Assembly (NCBI GenBank): GCA_016185955.1
Contig: JACPMQ010000076.1
Span: 1-19,943, forward strand
Length of the DNA stretch: 19,943 bases
Origin: Candidatus Woesearchaeota archaeon
GTDB lineage: Archaea > Nanobdellota > Nanobdellia > Woesearchaeales > GW2011-AR4
Direction of reading: 5' to 3'
Part shown: positions 1-7,519 of the stretch, piece after piece
Layout of the letters: each line of letters begins with the position of its first letter
How positions within the stretch are numbered: position 1 is the first letter of the stretch
Translations under genes and position numbers: made by a program
Notes under the pieces: model-generated
Seen by the model: the letters and a program-made list of their open reading frames with translations, nothing else
What the model was told of the DNA's origin: nothing
Databases searched by the model: none

Positions 1-40
1 AGGAACGGAACATCTATTACGATTATTGACTTCCGTTCCT
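1..40. repeat. Inverted repeat, 10-bp arms
   Basis: The arms aggaacggaa (1-10) and ttccgttcct (31-40) are perfect reverse complements around a 20-nt AT-rich loop. The element touches the window edge, so the stem may continue outside. It lies just upstream of a second hairpin and a dispersed repeat copy, as part of a non-coding cluster. No poly-T tract follows it, so a simple terminator role is not evident. Confidence 0.6.
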
Positions 41-59
41 ATACTTTGTGTTCTCTAGC

Positions 60-105
60 ATAGTGGCGCAATAATTATTGTTCCATTATTTAGTTGCGCC
101 ACTAT
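60..105. repeat. Inverted repeat, 12-bp arms
   Basis: The arms atagtggcgcaa (60-71) and ttgcgccactat (94-105) pair perfectly around a 22-nt AT-rich loop, which can form a further taat/atta pairing. The right arm ends one or two bases before the conserved repeat unit that starts near 107. A hairpin directly abutting a repeat unit is seen again at 19805-19841. Confidence 0.65.
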
Positions 106-157
106 ACGCACAAGCACCGACTTTCGCAAAAACTCTTTATGGAGTGTTAGAAGTTAC
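104..157 (+). repeat. Dispersed intergenic repeat, copy 1
   Basis: This 54-nt unit begins atacgcacaagcaccgac and ends gttagaagttac. It matches 15777-15830 with only three mismatches by eye. A diverged, longer copy lies on the other strand at 19733-19799. The conserved blocks are the start (cgcacaagcac), a middle block (ctttcgcaaaaac) and the end (tgttag-agttac); the stretch between middle and end varies. It has no coding potential and sits in an intergenic region. Confidence 0.75.
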
Positions 158-171
158 TTTAAATGGATAGT

Positions 172-250
172 TTTAAATAATAGTAGTGTATAACTACCTA
201 TGGTATACTGAAGATTCTACTTCTAGTAAAGTCTTTAGGTATAACTAACA
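172..250 (+). promoter_or_regulatory. Probable promoter and leader of zinc-ribbon gene
   Basis: A TATA-like run (ttttaaataa, about 171-180) lies some 90 nt before the start codon. The stretch after it has small self-complementary pieces: gtagt/actac (183-197) and an imperfect palindrome around 212-233 (agattctact ... agtaaagtct). A leader of roughly 60 nt fits the Shine-Dalgarno site at 255-260. The folding is weak, and no known riboswitch class is recognised. Confidence 0.35.
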
Positions 251-254
251 CAAT

Positions 255-260
255 AGGTGA
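255..260 (+). promoter_or_regulatory. Shine-Dalgarno site of zinc-ribbon gene
   Basis: The hexamer aggtga is exactly complementary to the anti-Shine-Dalgarno core and lies 5 nt before the ATG at 266. It fixes the start of this short gene. It contrasts with several other genes here (hisS, the GHKL gene, rpl35ae), whose TATA boxes are so close that no leader is expected. Confidence 0.7.
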
Positions 261-265
261 GATAA

Positions 266-415
266 ATGGCTTTTAGAGAAAGAAGTTTTGGCCCTAGAGA
301 AATGCACAAAGTAACTTGTTCTGATTGCGGACAAGAGACAGAAGTGCCATTCAAGCCAAAAGAAGGCAGACCTGTATATTGCAGGGAATGCTATCAGAAG
401 CATAGAAAGTTTTAA
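266..415 (+). CDS. Small zinc-ribbon protein, CxxC-x17-CxxC type
   Basis: This 49-residue protein begins MAFRERSFGPREMHKVTC. It contains two CxxC knuckles, C18/C21 and C39/C42, separated by exactly 17 residues. That spacing is the signature of a family of very small putative zinc-binding proteins common in archaea and candidate bacterial phyla. The basic C-terminus (QKHRKF) and the four cysteines suggest a single Zn-bound ribbon that could touch nucleic acid or a protein partner; the actual role is unknown. The start is set by the Shine-Dalgarno site 5 nt upstream. A short stem and a T-rich tract follow the stop codon. It is convergent with the transglutaminase-like gene and appears monocistronic. 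Confidence 0.85.
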   Translation: MAFRERSFGPREMHKVTCSDCGQETEVPFKPKEGRPVYCRECYQKHRKF

Positions 416-434
416 GGCTTTCTCTGTTTTATTT

Positions 435-477
435 GGATTTATTTTAAATCCTTTATTTCTTTTTTTTTATTTTTTTA
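435..477 (+). terminator. Stem plus T-rich tract
   Basis: ggattta (435-441) pairs with taaatcc (445-451) around a 3-nt loop. It is followed by a long T-rich run up to about 477. It stands 20 nt after the stop codon of the zinc-ribbon gene. Archaeal termination depends mostly on U-tracts, so the T-run is the more meaningful part. Confidence 0.6.
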
Positions 478-510
478 TGATAGATAAATATCTACATTTG
501 TAAAACCAAA

Positions 511-2859
511 TCATTTTGCAACGTGTGCAATTGTTTTATACACATTCAATTGCTGTTCCCTAGGAAGCATTGGGACTACTTTAGCAGCAATCTCTAATGC
601 TCCGCGATTTAGCATCATGTGAGGAATATATACCTCATTATTTGAATAGTGTGGCCCTCCTTTATCTGTCAATAATACTCTAGTTCCCAATATATCTGAT
701 AGTTGAATTAGAGTGGGATTAATATCTGGAACTTTCATTATTTTAGGATTATTATAGGGTGTCATATTTTTTAACTTTGAAATTCCTGCATAAGTTCCAA
801 CTCCCAATAAAGCTAAAAATGACAATGCTATACCTAAAATACCTGCTTGTGTTGCAGATGCGCCTAAATACTCTACAGGATTTGTTACCATGAAATTAGC
901 TTCATCCACTAACAATTTGCCCATATCTGCTAACGAAATTGGCGTGCTATCTCTCTCTATATGATTTCTAAACATGCTGATAATATCACTAAGATTTTTA
1001 ATAGGGGCTATTCTGCCTGCAGAAGGCATACCTCCATATTCTTTTAATTTTTTATAAAACTCATCGCTTAGTTTTTTAGGTGTAAAATCAGCTATCTTCC
1101 AATCGCCATTCTCCTCTATTTCAAGCCATGTATGAGGAATGCCATCATGAAGGCCGCTGGCATAACGCACATTGTCCACTCCCAACTTGTATAGAAGTAA
1201 CGCTGCATAAGTATTGCCTGTCGTGCAAATAGCCTTTTTTTCTGCAAGCATTGCCTCTAGCATACTACCATATTTTTCGCCAACTTCCGGATCTATAGAA
1301 TCATATCTGAAAGTCTTGTTGATATATTCCATAATTTTTGCAATCTTTTTTTTGTCAGATTCTCCTCTTAATGTGGAAAGCTTCTCAGGGAGTGATATTC
1401 TTATTGAGCTAATGAGTTTTGAATAGGGTTCTTTGTCATCCCAAAAAAGTCCTCCAGATTGCTCAAATAGATGATTGCTGGTATCATACCTTATATACCC
1501 TGCGTCTCTTGGGTTATGTGAACGGCTTGCTAACATTCGTGCAAGGTCATCTCTTGAAAGGTAATCTCCTCCAGATACTATGCTTTCAGGTATACTTCCA
1601 GATTCGAGTACGGTAATTCCAAATGGCAATGCAGTAGAGTTTTGAAACATCCTTGTACCTCCTAATGAATAATTTTTTAATTCCTGCAAGCTTCTTGATT
1701 CCTGAACATCATGAGTTCCGTCAATTGCAGTCGTCTGTTGTGTAGCCTCATGAGGAGGAGTGCTTCTCAATGCAAATCCTGTGCTTAAAAGAAAGGCTGT
1801 AAGAGAGGCTATTGCCATATGTTTTAAGTATGTTGTCCTTGTTTTTGTTTTTGTATGTGCAGCCATAACATTTTCTCTACTCTTTCCGGTAATGTCTGTG
1901 TACAATTTTAATTCTGATTGAGGGAGAGATATGCCCACATCACTTTCTATGCGATTGAGAGAATACTTTAAGTTTATATCCCCAGTATGGTCTGCAAACA
2001 GTATATTCTCAGCAATTATGTCGCAGATTTCCTTATTATTTTTAAAACCATAAAAGACACTTCTTAATATAGTCTGATAAGATGTTTCAGACTCTTGCCT
2101 AATTGTTCTCACATACTCCGAATGCAAGAAGTCTACAACGATTGAAGGCAACTCTCTCTGAAATGCATCAAACTGTTTTTTCCCTTTTCCCGTAGTCATC
2201 ACCCTTGATTTTGTCGTTGTAACTGGTAGCCCATGCTCATATAAGTTGAGAGTAATACCTTTCAAAAACTCAATGTCAGATATATGCCTGCCATCCTGAA
2301 AAAAATAAATTTGGCCTTGTTCGGAGGGATCATAGAACATGCTTCCACGAAAATCTCCCGCTCTAAAATCAAAAGCACCCCTCTGCATTTTTAAGTCATG
2401 CCCATTTAGTCTTATGTTAGCGTCAGTGTTTTGGTATAATTTAATTAATCTTCTTACATCATAATAAGAACCTCCTCTCCTTCCTCTCCTGGCTATAACC
2501 AGTCTAGTCCCTCTTTTAAAATCATCTCTTTGTTTTACTTTTACTACTCTATCTCTGCCTACCTCTAGCGTATACTTGCCTGATTCTAGCAATATGTGGG
2601 AATAGGCTTCAATCGGTGGAAGCACAATTGCTAAAGCCTGAATATTTCCATCTTTAGCGCCCTCAAAAATTATATCATCTAGTGTAGCGGGGCTTGTTAT
2701 CCCAACCTTTTTGTCTGTAAGTGTTATATCCACTTCAGATTTTGAAGCATAAAATCGCCTAATAAAGTTGTCTAAAAAATCAATAGGATTTTCGTAGCCT
2801 GAGCCTAACTTTCTTATCCAGTCTGTAATAGATAATCCAAATGCAAATCTTTCTGTCAT
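511..2859 (-). CDS. Membrane-bound transglutaminase-like protein with degenerate GHKL-like N-terminus
   Basis: 782 residues. A transglutaminase-like catalytic core lies at about 500-600, with a plausible Cys-His-Asp triad: C545 (in AICTTGNTYAALLLYKLG), H576 (GIPHTWLEIE) and D591 (WKIADFTP). In archaea and bacteria such folds are often peptidases or amidases. Membrane segments lie at about 347-364 and 671-693. Basic residues before the first (KTKTRTTYLKH) and after the second (SKLKNM) place the catalytic domain outside and both ends inside. Residues 1-260 show no intact ATP motifs but resemble, block by block, the GHKL and transducer part of the neighbouring protein. The C-terminus (about 715-782) resembles the end of that same neighbour. 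The start overlaps the upstream stop by ATGA, so translation is probably coupled. The substrate is unknown. Confidence 0.8.
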   Translation of the reverse strand: MTERFAFGLSITDWIRKLGSGYENPIDFLDNFIRRFYASKSEVDITLTDKKVGITSPATLDDIIFEGAKDGNIQALAIVLPPIEAYSHILLESGKYTLEVGRDRVVKVKQRDDFKRGTRLVIARRGRRGGSYYDVRRLIKLYQNTDANIRLNGHDLKMQRGAFDFRAGDFRGSMFYDPSEQGQIYFFQDGRHISDIEFLKGITLNLYEHGLPVTTTKSRVMTTGKGKKQFDAFQRELPSIVVDFLHSEYVRTIRQESETSYQTILRSVFYGFKNNKEICDIIAENILFADHTGDINLKYSLNRIESDVGISLPQSELKLYTDITGKSRENVMAAHTKTKTRTTYLKHMAIASLTAFLLSTGFALRSTPPHEATQQTTAIDGTHDVQESRSLQELKNYSLGGTRMFQNSTALPFGITVLESGSIPESIVSGGDYLSRDDLARMLASRSHNPRDAGYIRYDTSNHLFEQSGGLFWDDKEPYSKLISSIRISLPEKLSTLRGESDKKKIAKIMEYINKTFRYDSIDPEVGEKYGSMLEAMLAEKKAICTTGNTYAALLLYKLGVDNVRYASGLHDGIPHTWLEIEENGDWKIADFTPKKLSDEFYKKLKEYGGMPSAGRIAPIKNLSDIISMFRNHIERDSTPISLADMGKLLVDEANFMVTNPVEYLGASATQAGILGIALSFLALLGVGTYAGISKLKNMTPYNNPKIMKVPDINPTLIQLSDILGTRVLLTDKGGPHYSNNEVYIPHMMLNRGALEIAAKVVPMLPREQQLNVYKTIAHVAK

Positions 2860-5237
2860 TTTACACCACCAAGATGTTTTGAGACTATCTGTTGCGCCAC
2901 CTCAACATTACCCCCTTTTACATTAGCAAAGTATAATAGTTGTGGAATCCATGGAGAATACCCAATATCATGGGGATTTAATATTATTTTATCGGGTTTT
3001 ACTATGCATCGTGGACCACCTTTAGGAATATTGCCATAAAATACTGAAATATTTCCATGTGTCAATTCTTCCTTTACGAATACTAAAAATTGGTTATGTT
3101 CCTGACTTAATGTTCCTCTATAGGGCTTTATTCTATCTCTTGCTTTACTGAAAAAATACATACCGCTTCCAATTGCAACTGCAGCTAAAGCGCCTAAGTA
3201 ATATAGGCTGTTAGTGGTTTCTGATGTGTCTCGCATTGACTTTGCAACTTTGGTAGTTAAAGACGGGGACTCTTGTAATGCTTCCGCATTTGAATTTGGA
3301 TATACTGCTGAAGGTATTTTTGCTTCTGTTACATTCTCATTTTTGGCGCTGTTTGCTATAATCACACCTGCTCCAAAAATTCCACCAGCTACCAACAGTG
3401 CAGAAATACAAGAAATGGCTGCCTTTTTCAGGAATCCCGAATCAGTTTTGAGAGGTCTATAACTATCAATATACTTGGGGCTATAATGCTTAACAATTTT
3501 TTCTTTAATATAATCTGTTAATGTGTTGTATGATTTTCTTAATGCTAATTCCAGTCCGTAAACTGTTGTACCAAGGATTACTGCTCCACCAGTCATACCC
3601 AAGCCAATTGTGCTTGCTATTCCTACTGCTTCGTTTTCTTTTATAAGGGAGTATATTCCTAATCCGAATGATGCTAGAAAGCCAGTAACTAGTGTTAGTG
3701 GTCCAGAGTCTCTTATCTGGTCCATAAGATATTCTTTACGCTTTGCCATGTTGCGAACTATTGGAAGTTTACCAACAATTGCAGTTAAGATATTGCCATA
3801 CGCTTCATTAATGCCATTAATAAATCTGGAAGTAAAGGTTTCTTCCATGTCATACCTAAAAGTAGCTTGAATCAAATCTTCCAAATTCCTTGATAACCAA
3901 TTTTCATTTACCGTTCCATCACCATTGAATATAGTGGTGTGTAAAAATTCCCCGTAGTCAGCAAGTCGTGATTCTACAGATAACTTGCATATTTCTGTGC
4001 TTGTACCCAAGCCCAATTGCCTTTTCTTTTTTTCGATATAGCCCAACACACAATCAAGCACACCATCCTTAATTAGTGTATCTCTTGAAAAGGTCGTATC
4101 AAGACCATTGCAATTGACAGCGCCCTGAAAACCATTGCCATCTATAGATGCTAGCTTAATATAGTGGGAAAGAATATCTATCCTTCCAGTACTCTTTTCT
4201 GTTTTGGATAGGTAGCCTTCTATTGAATTTTCGTTGAAAGCCATTGTTCCTGGAATGTCTGGAGCTAATGCCTTGTTAATCCTTGCAGTTCTGCCATCGT
4301 TATGAAGATAAATCGGAGTTTTAACATAGCAACAATCTCCTTCAAGAATGCTAACCACCTTATCAAAATCCACAGTTGAATTTGAAGATAATTTAATTTC
4401 TATAGTAGTTCCTTGCTCATTCCTTGTTGTCGGTAGAAAATCCCCACGTTGCAACTCAGCATTAACTATGACCTTTCCGCCCATTCCTGTTCCCGGCTTG
4501 CTATCAACAGCTACATACTCATGCCCAAGCCCATAGGCACTGACAGCACCTATACCAAACTTTCCTGCTGCATGGGCTAATCCCTCATTTATTGATTTAA
4601 AGAGGTTAAAATATACCCCATCGATAACATCCTGACTCATGCCTGTGCCATTATCTTCTACTCTGATGATTCTTTTTTCTGTGTCTATGTATATATCTAT
4701 TCTTCCGTCTTCGCGGTCATGTGTTGCAGCGGCTGAATTTTGAATCAATTCACGAATAAAATGCTCTTGATGCTCAAATTGGCCGATAAGGATATGATTT
4801 ATCAATTCTCTAATTTGTCCCGAATCCTGAATCCCTTTTTCTGCAATTGATTCTGCTGCCTTGAGCAAAGCAGCTTGATTTTCCTGCCTTCTTTGATGCT
4901 GGTCAGCTATAACATCGTCTAATGACTTTGATTCTGTCGGCGTGTCTTGCCGTCTATTATCATACAATTGTCCCATTGCCTCCCCTACTTTAGAACCATT
5001 GATAAACAGCCCACGAACATTTTGGCCGCCAATTTTGAAACTACCATAATAACTATATCTTTCAACCATATGCGGAGAATGAACAGCTATTAATCTTGCA
5101 GAGGCATATTTCCTTCCAAGAGCCTGAGCAGTTTCAAGATCTTTGACAATTGCCAGAGAAGGTAATTCTATATATCGTAAAATTGGCTTGCCTTTTAGAA
5201 AATCTCCAAGTCTCTTAAACATAGCTTCAAGTGCCAT
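2856..5237 (-). CDS. Membrane-anchored GHKL/Hsp90-like ATPase
   Basis: 793 residues. The Bergerat ATP-binding motifs are intact: N-box E163-L-I-Q-N167, G1 box D195-N-G-T-G199-M, G2 glycines G225KFGIG230, and a GTT at 276-278 that should contact phosphate. This is the Hsp90/HtpG-like arrangement, followed by a transducer-like region (about 280-410). Unlike HtpG, the C-terminal half has four predicted membrane helices (about 512-531, 537-558, 605-628, 677-696), an outer loop of about 50 residues (629-676), and a cytosolic C-terminal domain (697-793). Helix packing puts the ATPase inside. First gene of a two-gene operon with the transglutaminase-like gene; the close TATA box suggests a leaderless message. 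It has about 52 Lys in 793 residues, against about 53 in 432 for HisS, so its composition is unlike its neighbour's. The family is not one I can name. Confidence 0.85.
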   Translation of the reverse strand: MALEAMFKRLGDFLKGKPILRYIELPSLAIVKDLETAQALGRKYASARLIAVHSPHMVERYSYYGSFKIGGQNVRGLFINGSKVGEAMGQLYDNRRQDTPTESKSLDDVIADQHQRRQENQAALLKAAESIAEKGIQDSGQIRELINHILIGQFEHQEHFIRELIQNSAAATHDREDGRIDIYIDTEKRIIRVEDNGTGMSQDVIDGVYFNLFKSINEGLAHAAGKFGIGAVSAYGLGHEYVAVDSKPGTGMGGKVIVNAELQRGDFLPTTRNEQGTTIEIKLSSNSTVDFDKVVSILEGDCCYVKTPIYLHNDGRTARINKALAPDIPGTMAFNENSIEGYLSKTEKSTGRIDILSHYIKLASIDGNGFQGAVNCNGLDTTFSRDTLIKDGVLDCVLGYIEKKKRQLGLGTSTEICKLSVESRLADYGEFLHTTIFNGDGTVNENWLSRNLEDLIQATFRYDMEETFTSRFINGINEAYGNILTAIVGKLPIVRNMAKRKEYLMDQIRDSGPLTLVTGFLASFGLGIYSLIKENEAVGIASTIGLGMTGGAVILGTTVYGLELALRKSYNTLTDYIKEKIVKHYSPKYIDSYRPLKTDSGFLKKAAISCISALLVAGGIFGAGVIIANSAKNENVTEAKIPSAVYPNSNAEALQESPSLTTKVAKSMRDTSETTNSLYYLGALAAVAIGSGMYFFSKARDRIKPYRGTLSQEHNQFLVFVKEELTHGNISVFYGNIPKGGPRCIVKPDKIILNPHDIGYSPWIPQLLYFANVKGGNVEVAQQIVSKHLGGVK

Positions 5238-5257
5238 TTTATTAGTAAAGATTTTGG

Positions 5258-5274
5258 TAGTATTTAAATCTTTC
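5258..5274 (-). promoter_or_regulatory. Promoter of GHKL-transglutaminase operon
   Basis: Read on the minus strand, gaaagatttaaata combines a purine-rich BRE-like stretch with a TATA box. Its centre lies about 29 nt before the ATG at 5237, so the transcript should start at or very near the start codon. Confidence 0.6.
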
Positions 5275-5360
5275 TATTTTTGTTACTATATAGGAGCTAC
5301 AAAATTTGAAACCTTAAGGACATTTGGAGCAACAAAAAGACAACCACCTTTTTTCAGTAA

Positions 5361-5370
5361 ACTATTTAAG
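5361..5370 (+). promoter_or_regulatory. TATA box of hisS
   Basis: The sequence actatttaag is centred about 27 nt before the ATG at 5393. No Shine-Dalgarno site is visible, so a leaderless transcript is likely. The 155-nt gap also carries the divergent promoter of the GHKL operon. Confidence 0.6.
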
Positions 5371-5392
5371 CTATCTTAAAAAATAATTAGTT

Positions 5393-6691
5393 ATGACACT
5401 CCAATTGCCCAAAGGAACGCGTGATTTTAAGCCAGAAGAAGCAATAGTTAGAAACAAAATACTTAACACGCTAAAAAGGGTTTTTGAGCTTTATGGCTAC
5501 TCTCCTTTGGAAACGCCAATTTTTGAAAAATATGAAATATTAGCGTCTAAATATGCCGGAGGCTCTGAAATTCTTAAAGAAACTTTCAAGTTTAAGGACC
5601 AAGGGCAAAGAGAATTGGGATTAAGGTATGATCTTACAGTGCCGCTTGCAAGATTTATTGGAATGAACTCAAGCACAAAAATGCCCTTTAAGAGGTATCA
5701 TGTTGGGGAAGTTTTTAGGGATGGCCCTGTTGAAAAGGCAAGATACAGGCAATTTACACAATGTGATGTGGATATTGTAGGAATAAAAACAATGAGCGCA
5801 GATGCAGAGATTATTGCGCTTATCAAAAGAGCATTTAAAGAGCTTGGAATGATGCCAATAATAAAAATAAACAACAGAAAACTGCTAAATGATCTGTTAT
5901 TAGCTGCGGGCATTGATAAATCAAAAATTGAAGATGCAATTCTTGCAATAGACAAGCTTGATAAATTTGGCTTGGAAGCAGTAAAAAAAGAGCTGAAATG
6001 CAAAAAAATAGACGACAAAACAATAAGCAAAATAATACAAATAATCAATATCAAAGGCTCAAATAAGGAAAAAATTGATAAGATAAAAAAAGCAATAAAA
6101 AATTCTGATGGGATTAATGAAATTGAGGAATTGCTTTATTTATTGGGTATTTTAAATGTTGACGCTGAGCTTGATGTTTCTCTTGCGCGCGGGCTTGCTT
6201 ATTATACAAGCACCGTAATAGAAATCTACCTTAAAAACAGCAATGTTAAATCAGCAGTTTGCGGTGGTGGAAGATATGACAATATGATAGGCTCATTTTT
6301 GGGCAAAGAAAATTATCCTGCTGTCGGCATTTCCTTTGGGCTTGACAGGATTTATGATGCTTATTCTGAAAAAAAAGAAATGCGGCAAAAAACTGTAACT
6401 AAAGTATATATTGCTCCAATAAACACATTCAAGGAGTCTTTAAAAATAGCGGAAGAGTTGAGAAATGAAAACATAGAAGTGGATATTGATTTAGCTGGAA
6501 AGGGGCCAAGCAAAAATTTAGAGTATGCCAACAAGCTTGGAATTCCTTTTGTGCTTTTTATAGGGGAGGAAGAGTTAAAACAAGGCAAAGTAAAGCTAAA
6601 AGATATGACAAGTGGAAAAGAGCAGCTTATGAGAGCAGAAGAGCTGGTTTTGTTTCTGCAGGAAAATTTGAAAGATCACTTTCTCCCGTAA
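5393..6691 (+). CDS. hisS: Histidine--tRNA ligase
   Basis: 432 residues, normal for the class II HisRS family. It attaches histidine to tRNA-His in the cytosol. Visible motifs: LRYDLTVPLARF (77-88), the motif 2 region around RYHVGEVFRDGP (101-112) with RQFTQCDVDIVG, the histidine-specific block LARGLAYYTS (264-273), GGGRYDNMIG (291-300), and the motif 3 block VGISFGLDRI (311-320). The C-terminal anticodon-binding domain runs from about 335. Asp, commonly found after LARGL in HisRS (LARGLDYY), is Ala here (LARGLAYY). Its last 16 nt overlap the 3' end of the PEBP gene on the other strand. The start follows the TATA spacing. Confidence 0.96.
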   Translation: MTLQLPKGTRDFKPEEAIVRNKILNTLKRVFELYGYSPLETPIFEKYEILASKYAGGSEILKETFKFKDQGQRELGLRYDLTVPLARFIGMNSSTKMPFKRYHVGEVFRDGPVEKARYRQFTQCDVDIVGIKTMSADAEIIALIKRAFKELGMMPIIKINNRKLLNDLLLAAGIDKSKIEDAILAIDKLDKFGLEAVKKELKCKKIDDKTISKIIQIINIKGSNKEKIDKIKKAIKNSDGINEIEELLYLLGILNVDAELDVSLARGLAYYTSTVIEIYLKNSNVKSAVCGGGRYDNMIGSFLGKENYPAVGISFGLDRIYDAYSEKKEMRQKTVTKVYIAPINTFKESLKIAEELRNENIEVDIDLAGKGPSKNLEYANKLGIPFVLFIGEEELKQGKVKLKDMTSGKEQLMRAEELVLFLQENLKDHFLP

Positions 6692-7233
6692 GTTCCCATA
6701 ATCTCAGCTTTTTCTATGATATGGTTTTGCATTGCTGCCTCTAAATCTTTTTTAGTCGAGCCTTCTTTAAGAGTTAAAACCATGTCTAAAGCATAAACCT
6801 TAAAAAAATAGCGATGCGTTCCTGACGGCGGGCATGGGCCTCCATAGCCAGTTCTTCCAGAATTTGTTTTTCCTTCTATGCCCTTTGGCTCTGCCCCTTT
6901 TTTTATTATTTTTGTGTCTATTGGAATATTCCATACAACCCAGTGCACAAAAGTTCCCATTGGGGCATCTGGATCATCCATAATCAAAGCAAGGGATTTT
7001 GCATTTTTAGGGACATTTTCTATATGCAGTTCCGGAGATATATCAATTCCGTCGCATGTGTATTCAGACGGCATTTCCTTGCCATGCTCAAATGCAGAAC
7101 TTGTAAGTTTCATTTTATTAACCTCCAAAGTTTTTATTTCATCTTTTCCTTTTGCAGCCAAGTCTTTTTTTGTTGCCAGATTGCAGCCTGCTACAAAAAT
7201 AATAAATAAAAATATAAAAGGCAGCAGCTTCAT
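6676..7233 (-). CDS. PEBP (YbhB/YbcL, RKIP-like) family lipoprotein
   Basis: 185 residues. The phosphatidylethanolamine-binding protein core is recognisable from DDPDAPMGTFVHWVVWNIP (86-104), GRTGYGGPCPPSGTHRYFF (126-144) and the C-terminal IMGTYGRK. Members bind small anionic ligands in a pocket built from the DPDAP and GPCPPSGTHRY segments; in prokaryotes the real ligand is usually unknown. The N-terminus is a short hydrophobic signal ending in a lipobox (FVAGC, Cys17), followed by a charged linker, so the protein should be tethered to the outer face of the membrane. Many prokaryotic YbhB proteins lack this anchor. Convergent with hisS, overlapping it by 16 nt. A TATA box lies about 25 nt upstream. 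Confidence 0.93.
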   Translation of the reverse strand: MKLLPFIFLFIIFVAGCNLATKKDLAAKGKDEIKTLEVNKMKLTSSAFEHGKEMPSEYTCDGIDISPELHIENVPKNAKSLALIMDDPDAPMGTFVHWVVWNIPIDTKIIKKGAEPKGIEGKTNSGRTGYGGPCPPSGTHRYFFKVYALDMVLTLKEGSTKKDLEAAMQNHIIEKAEIMGTYGRK

Positions 7234-7251
7234 ATTAAGCTTATTATTTCT

Positions 7252-7264
7252 AACATATAAAAAT
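7252..7264 (-). promoter_or_regulatory. TATA box of PEBP gene
   Basis: On the minus strand the sequence reads atttttatatgtt, about 25 nt before the ATG at 7233. It also lies just downstream of the tRNA 3' end, so the lipoprotein gene may either use this promoter or follow the tRNA transcript. Confidence 0.5.
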
Positions 7265-7283
7265 TTTTGGTTTTAGTATCAAA

Positions 7284-7369
7284 AGCCTCCGAGGGGAATT
7301 GCACCCCCGACCTGCGGATTTCATGCAGTAGCTACAAGTCCGCCGCAATAGCTACTATGCTACGGAGGC
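7284..7369 (-). tRNA. tRNA-Thr (anticodon UGU) with 13-nt intron
   Basis: The minus strand folds as a cloverleaf. The acceptor is GCCTCCG with CGGAGGC, the anticodon stem GCGGA with TCCGC, the variable loop AGGTC, and the T-stem GGGGG with CCCCT (one G-U pair). The anticodon loop region is 20 nt, which leaves a 13-nt intron after A37 (window 7320-7332). The anticodon TGT is at 7334-7336. Discriminator U73 and pairs G1-C72/C2-G71 agree with archaeal tRNA-Thr identity. A short TGTA/TGCA helix at the splice region gives a minimal bulge-helix-loop. Oddities: position 19 reads C rather than G, position 55 reads G rather than U, and pair 13-22 is T-T. CCA is not encoded. Confidence 0.88.
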
Positions 7370-7413
7370 ATATAAACTAATCCATTAAAACAAACTCTGA
7401 ATTTATTCTTTGT

Positions 7414-7425
7414 TTATATAATTTT
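7414..7425 (-). promoter_or_regulatory. Probable TATA box of tRNA-Thr
   Basis: The minus strand reads aattatataaac about 50 nt before the mature tRNA 5' end. This leaves room for a short 5' leader that RNase P would remove. Confidence 0.4.
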
Positions 7426-7479
7426 TGTTGAACGAATAACCGAAAGAAATAAAGAAGAATCCTACAAGGTAAACATTGA

Positions 7480-7516
7480 GAATTTTTTTGTCAATCTCTG
7501 ATTGACAAAAAAATTC
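7480..7516. repeat. Perfect 37-nt hairpin (17-bp arms, 3-nt loop)
   Basis: The arm gaatttttttgtcaatc (7480-7496) is exactly complementary to gattgacaaaaaaattc (7500-7516), with loop tct. It begins 3 nt after the stop codon of the minus-strand unknown gene, so it may end that transcript, although no extra poly-T follows it outside the stem. Two hairpins at 19805-19841 and 19903-19939 have the same arm length, loop length and total size. Confidence 0.85.
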
Positions 7517-7519
7517 GCA

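Noticed and set aside
5281..5340. Similarity of ggagctacaaaa/ggagcaacaaaa in the hisS promoter gap to the ends of the 147-nt element
   Set aside because: Only a few bases agree, the orientation is not that of terminal repeats, and the match is within what AT-rich DNA gives by chance.
5698..6054. Long antisense open frames inside hisS (and similar ones inside other genes)
   Set aside because: They are low-complexity shadows of a well-identified gene, without promoters or family resemblance.
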